This document shows positions 50,425 to 59,269 of a stretch of 64,000 nucleotides of DNA, piece after piece (positions within the stretch are counted from its first letter, which is position 1; every line of letters starts with the position of its first letter). The DNA is taken from NCBI GenBank assembly GCA_038532735.1, contig JBCBAC010000009.1, positions 1 to 64,000 of the forward strand, written 5' to 3'. The stretch is from JAHTBL01 sp038532735 (GTDB taxonomy: Bacteria > Pseudomonadota > Alphaproteobacteria > Rhodobacterales > Rhodobacteraceae). A program made the position numbers and the translations under genes. The notes beneath the pieces were generated by a model, which saw only the letters and a list, made by a program, of their open reading frames with translations, did no database searches and was not told where the DNA came from.

Positions 50425-51741
50425 TTATCGCGCGAGCACCAGATCGGCTTGCAGGCCACCCAATTCAGCGCTTTCACCCAGCCGCAACATACCGCCATGG
50501 GCGCGGGCCACATCCGCGGCAATCGACAGACCAAGGCCAACGCCGGTGCCTTTGTTCTGATTGCGCGCAGGTTCCAGACGGCTGAAGGGTTTGAGCGCCT
50601 CCTCCCGACGGTTTTGCGGGATACCGGGCCCGTCATCCTCCACATGGATCGCGATGCTGCGCGGGGTGATGGTGACGCCCACCTCCGCGGTCTTGCCATA
50701 GCGCACCGCGTTGCCGATCAGATTGTCCACCGCGCGACGCACGGCAATGGGGCGCAAAAGCTGTTGGCCCGCCCCTTCGATCTTGCCCAGACGAACCGCC
50801 TGCCCCATGCGCTGCGCATCTTCGACTGCCTGGGTGGCCAAAGCCACCGGATCGGTGAGCGCCAGTTCTTCGGCTGCATCCCCGCGCGCAAAGGCAAGAA
50901 ACTCGTTCAGCATCCGCTCCATATCCTCAACGTCGCGGCGCAGAGGCGCAGCCTCGGCGTCGTCCATGAGCGACAGACCCAGCTTCAGCCGGGTCAGCGG
51001 TGTGCGTAGATCATGGCTGACGCCAGACAGCATCATGGTGCGTTGTTCGATCTGCCGCTCAATTCGGTTGCGCATGTCAAGAAACGCGCTTCCAGCAGAC
51101 CGCACTTCGGCGGCACCCGAAGGCCGATAAGGCACCATGCGGCCCTTGCCGAACGCCTCTGCCGCGCGGGCCAGCCGCTTGATCGGGCGCAACTGATTAC
51201 GCAGGAAAACAAAGGCGATGATCGTCATTAGACCACCGGTGAACACCATCAGCACCAGCAGTTGGTGCGGGTTGGAGGCGGAGACCCGCCGCCGATCAAA
51301 CATGATCTCAAGCGGGCCATGGACCGTCATCATCTGCACCCGCACATCGCGGTCATCGCTTGCCAGATCAATCGCGGTGATCCCCTCTAACCGCTCGTTC
51401 AGCACCCGCATCACGACGCGGCCCGTCAGGTCATAAAAGACACGCGCATCAAACCGCCGTTCCTGCACTGGGAAAACCGATTCAAAGAAAAGCGGCTGCA
51501 CCAACTGATCCAAAGCCGCCTGCGCGCCGCGCGCGTTGGGCGCATCATTTACCTGATCGAGAAGGTATTCCAGTTCGAGCGCCACGTTGCGGGTCATCTG
51601 CTCGGTCACGTCCTCAAAATGGCGCTGGATAAACACAACAGACACCACCAGCTGGAGCGTCAGGATCGGCACCAGAAGGATCAGCGCCGCGCGACCATAA
51701 AGCGAGCGCGGCATGTAGCGTTTGAGCCAGGAGAACAACAT
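50425..51741 (-). CDS. EnvZ-like sensor histidine kinase
   Basis: A 438-residue membrane kinase: helix 1 (about 18-38), a periplasmic loop to 160, helix 2 (about 162-182), a HAMP domain, the phosphoacceptor His in LSGVSHDLRTPLTRLKLG, and ATPase boxes NLIGNAVRYG, DDGPGIP and GTGVGLGLSIA. The arrangement matches the EnvZ/osmosensor group. No response regulator gene is adjacent, so its partner lies elsewhere. Its ATG at 51741 overlaps, on the opposite strand, the ATG of the metallo-hydrolase gene. Confidence 0.87.
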   Translation of the reverse strand: MLFSWLKRYMPRSLYGRAALILLVPILTLQLVVSVVFIQRHFEDVTEQMTRNVALELEYLLDQVNDAPNARGAQAALDQLVQPLFFESVFPVQERRFDARVFYDLTGRVVMRVLNERLEGITAIDLASDDRDVRVQMMTVHGPLEIMFDRRRVSASNPHQLLVLMVFTGGLMTIIAFVFLRNQLRPIKRLARAAEAFGKGRMVPYRPSGAAEVRSAGSAFLDMRNRIERQIEQRTMMLSGVSHDLRTPLTRLKLGLSLMDDAEAAPLRRDVEDMERMLNEFLAFARGDAAEELALTDPVALATQAVEDAQRMGQAVRLGKIEGAGQQLLRPIAVRRAVDNLIGNAVRYGKTAEVGVTITPRSIAIHVEDDGPGIPQNRREEALKPFSRLEPARNQNKGTGVGLGLSIAADVARAHGGMLRLGESAELGGLQADLVLAR

Positions 51742-52663
51742 GCGCTATGTCTATCCGCGCGACCAAGGGGGCGAAAGGGCGAAGATGGACGAGCTGGAAC
51801 CGGGCCTGCGCCTAGTGCGCTGCAACAACCCCTCCCCGATGACATTTACCGGCACGAATACCTATCTGCTGGGGACCACAGAGATCGCCATCATCGACCC
51901 CGGACCACAGGATATGGCGCATCTGGAGGCCATCCTCGACGCTGTCCCAAAGGGCGGCAAGATCACGCATATCTTCGTGACGCATTCGCATCTCGACCAT
52001 TCACCCCTCGCACGTGTCTTGGCCGACCGTAGCGGCGCGCCGATTTATGCGATGGGCGACAGTTCGGTCGGGCGCAGCGCGATTATGGAAAGGCTCTCCG
52101 CAAGCGGTCTTGTCGGCGGTGGAGAGGGGGTCGACCCAGACTTTCAGCCTGACATCACCTTGCGAAATGGTGATGTGATCGAAAGCGCAGAATGGCAGAT
52201 CGAAGCGATCCATACCCCAGGGCACTTTGGAAATCACATGAGCTTCGCCACGCAGGATATTGTTTTTACCGGAGATCACGTCATGGGTTGGGCCAGCTCT
52301 CTCGTCTCGCCGCCCGATGGTGACTTAACCCAATTCATGGCATCCTGCGAGGTGCTCAAAGCGCGCGATGCGCGGGTTTTCTACGCCGGTCACGGCGACC
52401 CGATCACCGATCCACAAGCACGTCTTGATTGGCTGATCGCACATCGCAGATCACGAGAGGCACAAATCGTCGAGGCGATGTCCGCCGGTCCTGCAACGGC
52501 CGGAGAGTTGACGAAAGCGATCTACACCGACGTCGACCCCCGCCTGCTACCCGCTGCCGAACGCAACGTGCTGGCGCATCTTATTGACCTCACGGGACGC
52601 GGTCTGGCCGCCCCAGACGGCCCTCTGTCCGCGCGTGCCGCCTTCGCACTACAAAAACCCTGA
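51740..52663 (+). CDS. MBL-fold metallo-hydrolase (LACTB2-like)
   Basis: A 307-residue metallo-beta-lactamase-fold hydrolase with the metal motif THSHLDHS (near 86), a later His in HTPGHFGNHM, Asp in FTGDHVMGW and His in YAGHGDPI. The C-terminal helical domain and overall length resemble the LACTB2/glyoxalase II-like group, which includes nucleases and thioesterases; the substrate is not assigned. CAGGAGAA precedes the ATG at 51740. That start codon overlaps the oppositely directed start codon of the sensor kinase gene. Confidence 0.85.
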   Translation: MRYVYPRDQGGERAKMDELEPGLRLVRCNNPSPMTFTGTNTYLLGTTEIAIIDPGPQDMAHLEAILDAVPKGGKITHIFVTHSHLDHSPLARVLADRSGAPIYAMGDSSVGRSAIMERLSASGLVGGGEGVDPDFQPDITLRNGDVIESAEWQIEAIHTPGHFGNHMSFATQDIVFTGDHVMGWASSLVSPPDGDLTQFMASCEVLKARDARVFYAGHGDPITDPQARLDWLIAHRRSREAQIVEAMSAGPATAGELTKAIYTDVDPRLLPAAERNVLAHLIDLTGRGLAAPDGPLSARAAFALQKP

Positions 52664-52721
52664 CGTTTTGCACAAATCCCTCTGGACGCGCGGAATCGTC
52701 ATTGCTATAGGGGCGCTCAGT

Positions 52722-52796
52722 TCCGGCGTAGCTCAGCGGTAGAGCAGTTGACTGTTAATCAATTGGTCGTAGGTTCGATCCCTACCGCCGGAGCCA
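52722..52796 (+). tRNA. tRNA-Asn(GTT)
   Basis: A 75-base tRNA with acceptor TCCGGCG/CGCCGGA, anticodon loop CTGTTAA (GTT), T-arm GGTTCGATCCC, discriminator G and encoded CCA. It decodes AAC/AAU. Confidence 0.95.
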
Positions 52797-53227
52797 ATTC
52801 TCCCCTTCACAGCAATTGCCACAATTGTGCCACATTTGTGCCTTTTTCAGGCCCCGTTTGCGTTGCAGCCTTTTGGCATACCCCCGCAGAAACAAGAAAA
52901 ACGGGGGACAGTGAAGGCAGATTTTAACGTAAGTCATGGAACACAGGCAGATGGCACAGACCCAACCTCAGCAGCCGCAACCGGCACCCGCTCCGACGAA
53001 AGACGCGCAGGCACCGCAGCCGGTTTATACCGACTACGCCAGTATCTAAGCGTCCAGAATTCGCATCTGGCCTCTTTGATTTGGTGCAGGCCGGATGTGG
53101 CGAAAGCCCCCTTTTCGTGATCTCCCCTTGGCTGGGCTTCGCAATCTTGCGCGGTTTGTGACGGGCACTCCTCCCTGACCTGTCACGACCGCGTTTTCTT
53201 TTTCAAAATCCCGGGTAAGCTGTAGCC
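52797..53227. other. Intergenic region after tRNA-Asn
   Basis: About 430 bases between tRNA-Asn and the TfoX-like gene. It holds one possible very small ORF (52951-53049, listed separately) and an imperfect stem, CATCTGGCC at 53064-53072 against GGCCGGATG at 53089-53097, which overlaps the small hairpin CCAGA/TCTGG at 53054-53070. No tRNA-linked integrase or repeat was found. Confidence 0.4.
52951..53049 (+). CDS. Possible Gln/Pro-rich micro-ORF
   Basis: A 32-residue frame starting MAQTQPQQPQPAPAPTK and ending VYTDYASI; an upstream in-frame ATG at 52936 would add five residues. AGG lies just before the start. The composition is unlike random GC-rich reading, and the C-terminus looks like the beginning of a folded domain cut by the TAA, so this may be a small protein or a decayed gene. 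No family recognised. Confidence 0.3.
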   Translation: MAQTQPQQPQPAPAPTKDAQAPQPVYTDYASI

Positions 53228-53557
53228 ATGAGCGCTGTCAGCAGCATCCGCAACCTTGGCCCCGCGATGGAGGCTGCCTTTGCCGAGGTGGGCATCACCA
53301 CGGCTGAGCAGTTGCACGAGATTGGCGCGGACGCGGCTTACGCGATGCTGCTGAAGAACGGCACCCGCCCCCATTTCATCGGCTATTACGTGCTGGTCAT
53401 GGGGCTGCAGGGACGGCCCTGGAACGACTGCAAAGGCAAGGAAAAGGCCGCATTGCGCGTGAAGTTTGACGCGTTGAAAGCGTCCAAACATGACAAGGGC
53501 CGCTCCGAACTGGAAGCGGCCCTCGATGCGTTGGGTGTGATTAAGCGGAAGGCTTAG
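53228..53557 (+). CDS. TfoX/Sxy C-terminal domain protein
   Basis: A 109-residue protein matching the C-terminal domain of TfoX (Sxy): SIRNLGPAMEAAFAEVGITTAEQLHEIGADAAY is the helix-hairpin-helix-like stretch typical of the family. The N-terminal TfoX domain is missing. Full TfoX proteins regulate competence; free C-terminal domains have no known role. It is convergent with ndk, overlapping by four bases. Confidence 0.85.
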   Translation: MSAVSSIRNLGPAMEAAFAEVGITTAEQLHEIGADAAYAMLLKNGTRPHFIGYYVLVMGLQGRPWNDCKGKEKAALRVKFDALKASKHDKGRSELEAALDALGVIKRKA

Positions 53558-53976
53558 CCGACCAGCTCAAGACCCGAGAAGAAGTAAGCAATCTCTTCCG
53601 CAGCCGTCTCAGGCGCGTCGGAGCCGTGGACGGAGTTTTCGCCGACCGATTCAGCGAATTCGGCACGCACGGTGCCGGGGGCGGCATCAGCGGGGTTCGT
53701 GGCGCCCATGACTTCGCGGTTCTTGGCAATCGCGCCCTCACCCTCCAGCACCTGCACGACGACCGGCGCAGACGCCATGAACTCGCACAGCTCGCCGTAG
53801 AACGGACGCTCGGCGTGCACTTCGTAGAACTTGCCAGCCTGCGCGGGCGTCAGATGAATGCGCTTTTGCGCAACGATACGCAGACCCGCCTCTTCGAACT
53901 TGGCGTTGATCTTGCCGGTCAGGTTGCGCTTGGTGGCGTCGGGTTTGATGATGGACAGGGTGCGTTCAACAGCCAT
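53554..53976 (-). CDS. ndk: Nucleoside diphosphate kinase
   Basis: A 140-residue enzyme balancing nucleoside triphosphates by phosphate transfer from ATP through a phosphohistidine. The catalytic His is in NSVHGSDAPETA near residue 117; IIKPDATKRN marks the start and MGATNPADAAPGTVR the central part. Standard length. It is divergent from the ABC-F gene. Confidence 0.96.
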   Translation of the reverse strand: MAVERTLSIIKPDATKRNLTGKINAKFEEAGLRIVAQKRIHLTPAQAGKFYEVHAERPFYGELCEFMASAPVVVQVLEGEGAIAKNREVMGATNPADAAPGTVRAEFAESVGENSVHGSDAPETAAEEIAYFFSGLELVG

Positions 53977-54099
53977 TTTGAGCCTCTTGTTAGTCGGGGC
54001 GGACAGCCCGCCGTTTCAAATCGACGCCCGCCTAGCATGCCGCGCACCCCTTGAAAAGCTGCGATTGACGACGCGCCTGCGATGCGGCAGAGGTGCGCC

Positions 54100-55944
54100 A
54101 TGCTCAAGCTCCACGATATCAGCTACTCCATCGAAGGTCGCCCCTTGTTTGAAGGTGCATCGGCCACGATTCCAACGGGGCACAAGGTGGGTCTGGTGGG
54201 GCCGAATGGCGCGGGCAAAACCACGCTTTTCAAGCTGATCCGCGGCGATCTGGTACTGGAAGGCGGCTCGATTGAACTGCCCTCACGCGCGCGGATTGGC
54301 GGTGTCAGTCAGGAGGTTCCCGCCTCTGCCACATCGCTGCTCGACACGGTGCTGGAGGCCGACACCGAACGCGCGGCCCTTCTGGCAGAGGCCGAAACCG
54401 CGACCGATCCGACCCGCATCGCCGACATCCAGACGCGGCTGGCGGATATCGATGCATGGTCTGCAGAAGGCCGCGCGGCGGCGATCCTGAAAGGCCTCGG
54501 CTTTGACGATGCCGAGCAGCATATGCCCTGTTCTGATTTCTCAGGCGGCTGGCGGATGCGCGTCGCGTTGGCGGCGGTGCTTTTCTCCCAGCCGGACCTG
54601 TTGCTGCTCGATGAACCGACCAACTATCTGGACCTCGAAGGGGCCGTCTGGCTCGAAACATACCTCGCGCGCTATCCACATACGGTGCTGATCATTAGCC
54701 ACGATCGCGGCCTCTTGAACCGGGCTGTCGGCGCAATCCTGCATCTGGAAAACCGCAAACTGACGCTCTGGCAGGGCCCCTACGACCAGTTCGCCCGCCA
54801 ACGCGCCGAGCAGCGTGCGGTGCAAGCGGCTGCGGCCAAGAAACAGGCCGCCCATCGCGAGCATCTGGAAGCCTTTGTCGCGCGCTTCAAAGCGAAAGCC
54901 TCCAAAGCCAAGCAAGCCCAATCGCGCGTGAAGATGCTTGAGAAGATGGAGACGATCACCGCACCAGAGGATGTCGCCAAACGCGTCTTCACCTTCCCCT
55001 CGCCCGAGGAGATGTCGCCCCCCATCATCAATGTCGAGAATGGTGTGGCAGGATATGGCGACACCACCGTTCTGAAGAAGCTGGACCTGCGGATCGACCA
55101 AGACGACCGCATCGCCCTGCTGGGCAAGAACGGCCAAGGTAAATCCACGCTGGCGAAACTGCTATCAGATCGGCTTGATCCGCTGGCGGGCCGCGTCGTG
55201 AAATCCTCCAAGCTGCGGATCGGGTATTTCGCCCAGCATCAAGTGGATGAGCTGCATATTGACGAAACGCCTTTGCAGCATCTGGCGCGCGAATTGCCCG
55301 ACATGGCCCCACCGAAATTGCGTGCCAAGCTGGCGGGGTTTGGCCTTGGCGCGGATCAGGCCGAAACTGTCGTGGGGCGTCTCTCCGGCGGGCAAAAAGC
55401 GCGTCTGTCGCTTCTGCTGGCCACGCTCGACGCGCCGCATTTGCTGATCCTTGACGAGCCGACGAACCATCTGGATATGGAAAGCCGCGAAGCGCTGGTT
55501 GAAGCGCTGACTGCCTATACTGGCGCGGTCATTCTGGTGAGCCACGACATGCACCTGCTCAGCCTTGTCGCCGACCGGCTTTGGCTGGTCAAAGACGGCG
55601 CTGTGACGCCTTATCACGACGATCTTGAGGCCTATCGCAAGCTGCTGCTGCAAAGCGACAAGCCCACAAAACCGGTCGAGAAACCCAAGCCCAAACGCGC
55701 CTCTCGCGATGAGATCCTCGCGCTGCGATCCGAGGTCCGCAAGAATGAAGAGCGCGTCGAGAAATTGAACGAGATGCGCGACAAGCTGGCCAAGAAGCTC
55801 GCCGACCCAGCGCTCTACGAGCCCGGCAAAGGCGGCGAGGTTGAGGTGTGGCAGAAGAAATACGCTGAGGTGATGAACGGTCTGGACCGGGCAGAGACGC
55901 TTTGGATGGGATCCCTCGAAAAGCTCGAAAAAGCAACGTCCTAG
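54100..55944 (+). CDS. ABC-F family ATPase
   Basis: A 614-residue soluble protein with two ABC ATPase domains: Walker A GPNGAGKTT and signature FSGGWRMR in the first half, GKNGQGKST and LSGGQKAR in the second, Walker B LLLLDEPTNYLDL and LLILDEPTNHLDM. A basic linker (residues 235-285) and a C-terminal coiled coil (about 530-612) match the YheS/Uup type. ABC-F proteins act on ribosomes rather than membranes. The start at 54100 follows AGAGG. The marC gene begins two bases after its stop. Confidence 0.93.
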   Translation: MLKLHDISYSIEGRPLFEGASATIPTGHKVGLVGPNGAGKTTLFKLIRGDLVLEGGSIELPSRARIGGVSQEVPASATSLLDTVLEADTERAALLAEAETATDPTRIADIQTRLADIDAWSAEGRAAAILKGLGFDDAEQHMPCSDFSGGWRMRVALAAVLFSQPDLLLLDEPTNYLDLEGAVWLETYLARYPHTVLIISHDRGLLNRAVGAILHLENRKLTLWQGPYDQFARQRAEQRAVQAAAAKKQAAHREHLEAFVARFKAKASKAKQAQSRVKMLEKMETITAPEDVAKRVFTFPSPEEMSPPIINVENGVAGYGDTTVLKKLDLRIDQDDRIALLGKNGQGKSTLAKLLSDRLDPLAGRVVKSSKLRIGYFAQHQVDELHIDETPLQHLARELPDMAPPKLRAKLAGFGLGADQAETVVGRLSGGQKARLSLLLATLDAPHLLILDEPTNHLDMESREALVEALTAYTGAVILVSHDMHLLSLVADRLWLVKDGAVTPYHDDLEAYRKLLLQSDKPTKPVEKPKPKRASRDEILALRSEVRKNEERVEKLNEMRDKLAKKLADPALYEPGKGGEVEVWQKKYAEVMNGLDRAETLWMGSLEKLEKATS

Positions 55945-55946
55945 AG

Positions 55947-56561
55947 ATGGACGTTCAACTGATCATCACGGCTTTCGCGACGCTTTTCGTGATCATTGAC
56001 CCTATCGGCCTCACCCCGCTTTTCGTGGCCCTGACCCAAGGCATGTCAGATCAGGCACGCCGCGCCATCGCTTTGCGGGCCTGCATCATCTCCGTCGTGA
56101 TTCTCCTCTTGTTCGCGGTCTTTGGAGAGGCGGTTTTGGGCTTTGTCGGTATCTCCCTCCCCGCGTTTCGGATCGCGGGCGGCATCCTGCTTTTCCTCAC
56201 GGCGCTTGAGATGCTGTTTGAGAGGCGTTCAAAACGACGGGAGGATCAAGCGGATGACGACCGCCCTGACCCTTCCGTCTTTCCCTTGGCCATCCCGCTG
56301 ATCGCAGGGCCCGGCGCGATTGCGTCGATGATTCTGCTGACTGGTGACGGGGATGTGATCCAGCTTGCAACCGTCTCTGCCGTGATGCTGAGCGTGATTG
56401 CGGTTGTCTTCGTGCTTTTCCTGCTGGCGGGCAAAATCGAGCGTCTCTTGGGTAAAACGGGGATCAATGTCGTTTCGCGTCTGCTGGGCATGATGCTGGC
56501 AGCACTTTCGGTCCAGTTCGTGCTGGATGGCTTGCGCGACTTTGGCCTCGCAGGGGGCTGA
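55947..56561 (+). CDS. MarC family integral membrane protein
   Basis: A 204-residue protein with six predicted membrane helices and the MarC/UPF0056 hallmarks FVIIDPIGLTPLF, PAFRIAGGILLFLTALEML and PLAIPLIAGPGAIASMIL. The family was once linked to multiple antibiotic resistance, but its role is not known. The charged loop near 100-120 separates the two three-helix repeats. It starts two bases after the ABC-F stop and is probably co-transcribed. Confidence 0.92.
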   Translation: MDVQLIITAFATLFVIIDPIGLTPLFVALTQGMSDQARRAIALRACIISVVILLLFAVFGEAVLGFVGISLPAFRIAGGILLFLTALEMLFERRSKRREDQADDDRPDPSVFPLAIPLIAGPGAIASMILLTGDGDVIQLATVSAVMLSVIAVVFVLFLLAGKIERLLGKTGINVVSRLLGMMLAALSVQFVLDGLRDFGLAGG

Positions 56562-56610
56562 AAAGCGCGAAATCGCGCCCTATCTCTAATGCGAAACTTG
56601 AGAGGGTGTC

Positions 56611-57192
56611 ATGAGTTCTGACCAAATCGCGCAATTGATTTACCTGGGCCTGCTCGTCACTGTGATTGCAGGCTATTTCTTCATGCAGAACCGCCTGCGC
56701 CTTGGCAAAACGTTGCAAATGGCAGGGGTCTGGGTGCTGATCTTTATCGGCGCGATTGCGGGTGTGGGCCTTTGGGAGGATATCCGCGGCACCGTCCTGC
56801 CGCAGCAAGCGGCCTTCGTTGACAGCGGCGAGGTCATCGTGCCCCGTGCGGGCGATGGGCATTACTACCTCAACATTAACATCAATGGTGAACCCATTGA
56901 TTTTGTTGTCGATACCGGGGCTACCGATATCGTCCTGACCCTTGATGATGCCCGCCGGATTGGCCTGAACCCGGATGAATTGAACTTCCTCGGACGCGCG
57001 ATGACCGCAAATGGCGTCGTTGAGACCGCACTGGTCCGTCTCGATGAGATGGAGTTGGGGCCGTTCACAGACCGGGCCGTGCGCGCTTCCGTCAATGGCG
57101 GGGAGATGTCGCAATCCCTCCTTGGGATGAGCTATCTGCAACGCTTCGACAGCATCCAGATCGCCGACAACCAACTGGTCCTGACCCGCTAG
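56611..57192 (+). CDS. TIGR02281-type retropepsin-like aspartic protease
   Basis: A 193-residue protein with two N-terminal membrane helices (about 8-25 and 37-55) and a periplasmic retropepsin-like domain. The catalytic motif is FVVDTGATDIVL near residue 107; the later GMSYLQRFDSIQI is the family's second signature. It matches the clan AA single-domain proteases common in alphaproteobacteria; targets are unknown. Its stop overlaps the convergent holC gene by four bases. Confidence 0.87.
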   Translation: MSSDQIAQLIYLGLLVTVIAGYFFMQNRLRLGKTLQMAGVWVLIFIGAIAGVGLWEDIRGTVLPQQAAFVDSGEVIVPRAGDGHYYLNININGEPIDFVVDTGATDIVLTLDDARRIGLNPDELNFLGRAMTANGVVETALVRLDEMELGPFTDRAVRASVNGGEMSQSLLGMSYLQRFDSIQIADNQLVLTR

Positions 57193-57647
57193 CGTTCGGC
57201 CTTTTTCTCCCACCGGCCGGTTTCTTGCGACCAATATTGCGCAGAACAGCCCTGATCCGTCAGCGCTTTCCACTGAACCCGCGCGTCTTGAAGCGCGTTC
57301 TCATCATTGCCGTCAAAAAGGATGCACATACGCTCAAGCGCGGCCACCTCGTCCTTTGAGATATCCGCCCCGTCCACGCACATGACACAGGCTGGATTGT
57401 TCGGCGCATCCAACTGATCGGTGAGCAAAATCGGTTGATCCGCGTCGTGTGGCCCACCCGCGCGACCATGAGGCAGAAACGACCCATCCCCTGCCAGCCA
57501 CAGCTTGGCATCCAGCCAATCTAGCCGCGCGGCATCGGTGCCCCGCACGGCCACGCGCCAACCAGCGCCAAGGCATTTCTCAAGTAACGTGGGCAGGGTC
57601 TGCTCCAGCGGGGTTTGTGTCAGATGGTAGAAATAGGCAGCGCCCAT
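57189..57647 (-). CDS. holC: DNA polymerase III chi subunit
   Basis: A 152-residue replisome clamp-loader accessory protein. The N-terminus AAYFYHLTQTPLEQTLPTLLEKCLGAGWRVAVR and the middle LWLAGDGSFLPHG are typical of HolC, as is the TDQLDAPNNPACV stretch. The ATG shares a base with the pepA stop (TAATG), the usual pepA-holC coupling. Confidence 0.93.
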   Translation of the reverse strand: MGAAYFYHLTQTPLEQTLPTLLEKCLGAGWRVAVRGTDAARLDWLDAKLWLAGDGSFLPHGRAGGPHDADQPILLTDQLDAPNNPACVMCVDGADISKDEVAALERMCILFDGNDENALQDARVQWKALTDQGCSAQYWSQETGRWEKKAER

Positions 57648-59116
57648 TACCCCTCCATCGTGTCGCGCACCAACCGGTCAAGCGCCCGCACGCCCCAGCC
57701 TGTGGAGCCCTTCGGGGCAAATGCTGTTTCTGATTTGACCGAGGCGACACCCGCAATGTCCAGATGGATCCACGGCGTGTCATCCAGCACAAAGCGCTGC
57801 AGGAATTGCGCGGCTGTGATGGAGCCCGCAGGCCGCCCGCCCACATTTTTCATGTCCGCGATCTGCGATTTCAACTGCTTGTCGTAAGCGGGATCCAGCG
57901 GCAGGCGCCACGCACCTTCCTGTTCAGCCTTGGCTGCAGTCAGGAACTGCCCCGCCAGATCGTCATTGTTCGAGAAAACGCCGGCCATTTCATGGCCCAG
58001 CCCGATAATCACAGCGCCTGTCAGGGTCGCCAGGTCAATCACACCGCGCGGCTCAAACTTCTCTTGAGCATACCAAAGCACGTCGGCCAGAACGAGGCGA
58101 CCTTCGGCATCGGTGTTGATGATCTCAACCGTGTCACCCTTCATGGAGGTGACGACATCGCCGGGACGAGTCGCATTGCCGGACGGCATATTCTCCACCA
58201 GACCGACAAGCCCCACGACATTCGCTTTGGCCTTGCGCATCGCCAGTGTACGCATGACACCCGCCACGACACCCGCACCGCCCATATCCATGGTCATGTC
58301 TTCCATACCACCGGCCGGTTTCAGGCTGATGCCGCCCGTATCAAACACGACACCTTTGCCAACCAGCGCCAGCGGCGCGTCACCAACAGTGCCGCCGTTC
58401 CACTCCATCACGACCACTTTCGACGGGCTGTCAGAGCCCTGCCCGACCGACAGCAGCGTGCGCATGCCAAGCGTTTCCAACTCAGGCTCCTCCAGCACGG
58501 TGACCTTGAGGCCCAGATCAGACATCGCCGCAAGACGATCTGCGAATTCGGTCGTCGTCAGCACATTCGCCGGTTCCGACGTCAGATCGCGGGTCATGAA
58601 GACGCCTTCGGCGACGGCTGTGATCGTTTTGGCGTCGGCAGCCAGCGCTTTGGCATCGCTCACGTAGAAGGTCACATCCTTCGTGTCCTCACGCTCAGAG
58701 GTCTTGTGATCTTCGAAACTGTAGGCGCGCAGCAAAGCGCCCAACGCGACCTCACCGACCTGTTTGAGGTTGCCCGCCAGCACATGCAAAGCGTCCTTGC
58801 CCTTGGCTTTGCCCAGAGCGGCACCCGCCTTGCGCGCATGCTCGACCTTTGGTTTGCGGTCCAGCTTCACCACATTCAGCCATTCCGCCATCATCCCTGT
58901 GGGATAGGCCAGTTCGCGCGTGTCACCCACCGACATGTCATTGAACGAGGCACTGTCCGCAAACCGTTCCAACGCGCCTTTTGTCAGCCGGTTCACCCGG
59001 CGTGCGGTTTGATCAAGTTTGCCGCTTTCGGACACAAAGACAGCGACGCGCCCTGTCATCTTGCTGATCTCATCAAGATCGACGTCATTAAAGTGCAACG
59101 CGGCAGGTGTCGTCAT
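57647..59116 (-). CDS. pepA: Leucyl aminopeptidase PepA
   Basis: A 489-residue two-zinc M17 aminopeptidase. The catalytic lysine/aspartate stretch LVGKGVVFDTGGISLKPAGGM (near 250), the family signature NTDAEGRLVLADVL (near 330) and the C-terminal block GWGVRALDRLV are intact. The start at 59116 follows AGGCTTCCCC with no strong ribosome site. It overlaps holC by one base and is divergent from lptF. Confidence 0.95.
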   Translation of the reverse strand: MTTPAALHFNDVDLDEISKMTGRVAVFVSESGKLDQTARRVNRLTKGALERFADSASFNDMSVGDTRELAYPTGMMAEWLNVVKLDRKPKVEHARKAGAALGKAKGKDALHVLAGNLKQVGEVALGALLRAYSFEDHKTSEREDTKDVTFYVSDAKALAADAKTITAVAEGVFMTRDLTSEPANVLTTTEFADRLAAMSDLGLKVTVLEEPELETLGMRTLLSVGQGSDSPSKVVVMEWNGGTVGDAPLALVGKGVVFDTGGISLKPAGGMEDMTMDMGGAGVVAGVMRTLAMRKAKANVVGLVGLVENMPSGNATRPGDVVTSMKGDTVEIINTDAEGRLVLADVLWYAQEKFEPRGVIDLATLTGAVIIGLGHEMAGVFSNNDDLAGQFLTAAKAEQEGAWRLPLDPAYDKQLKSQIADMKNVGGRPAGSITAAQFLQRFVLDDTPWIHLDIAGVASVKSETAFAPKGSTGWGVRALDRLVRDTMEG

Positions 59117-59269
59117 TGGGGAAGCCTCCAACAGGGCAAAATTCCGTTATCATTGCTACACCTAATACGCGCTTCGCAGCTTGACCAGAGTGCGGCGCAG
59201 ATTGCAGTTTCACGGCCCAGCCGATTGGGTTAAGTTGCGAAAAATACAGGCGGCCCAAGGGGGGCATTA

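Noticed and set aside
57764..59233. 489-codon plus-strand frame opposite pepA
   Set aside because: pepA is intact with all catalytic motifs. The opposite frame has His/Gln/Arg-rich composition without domains.
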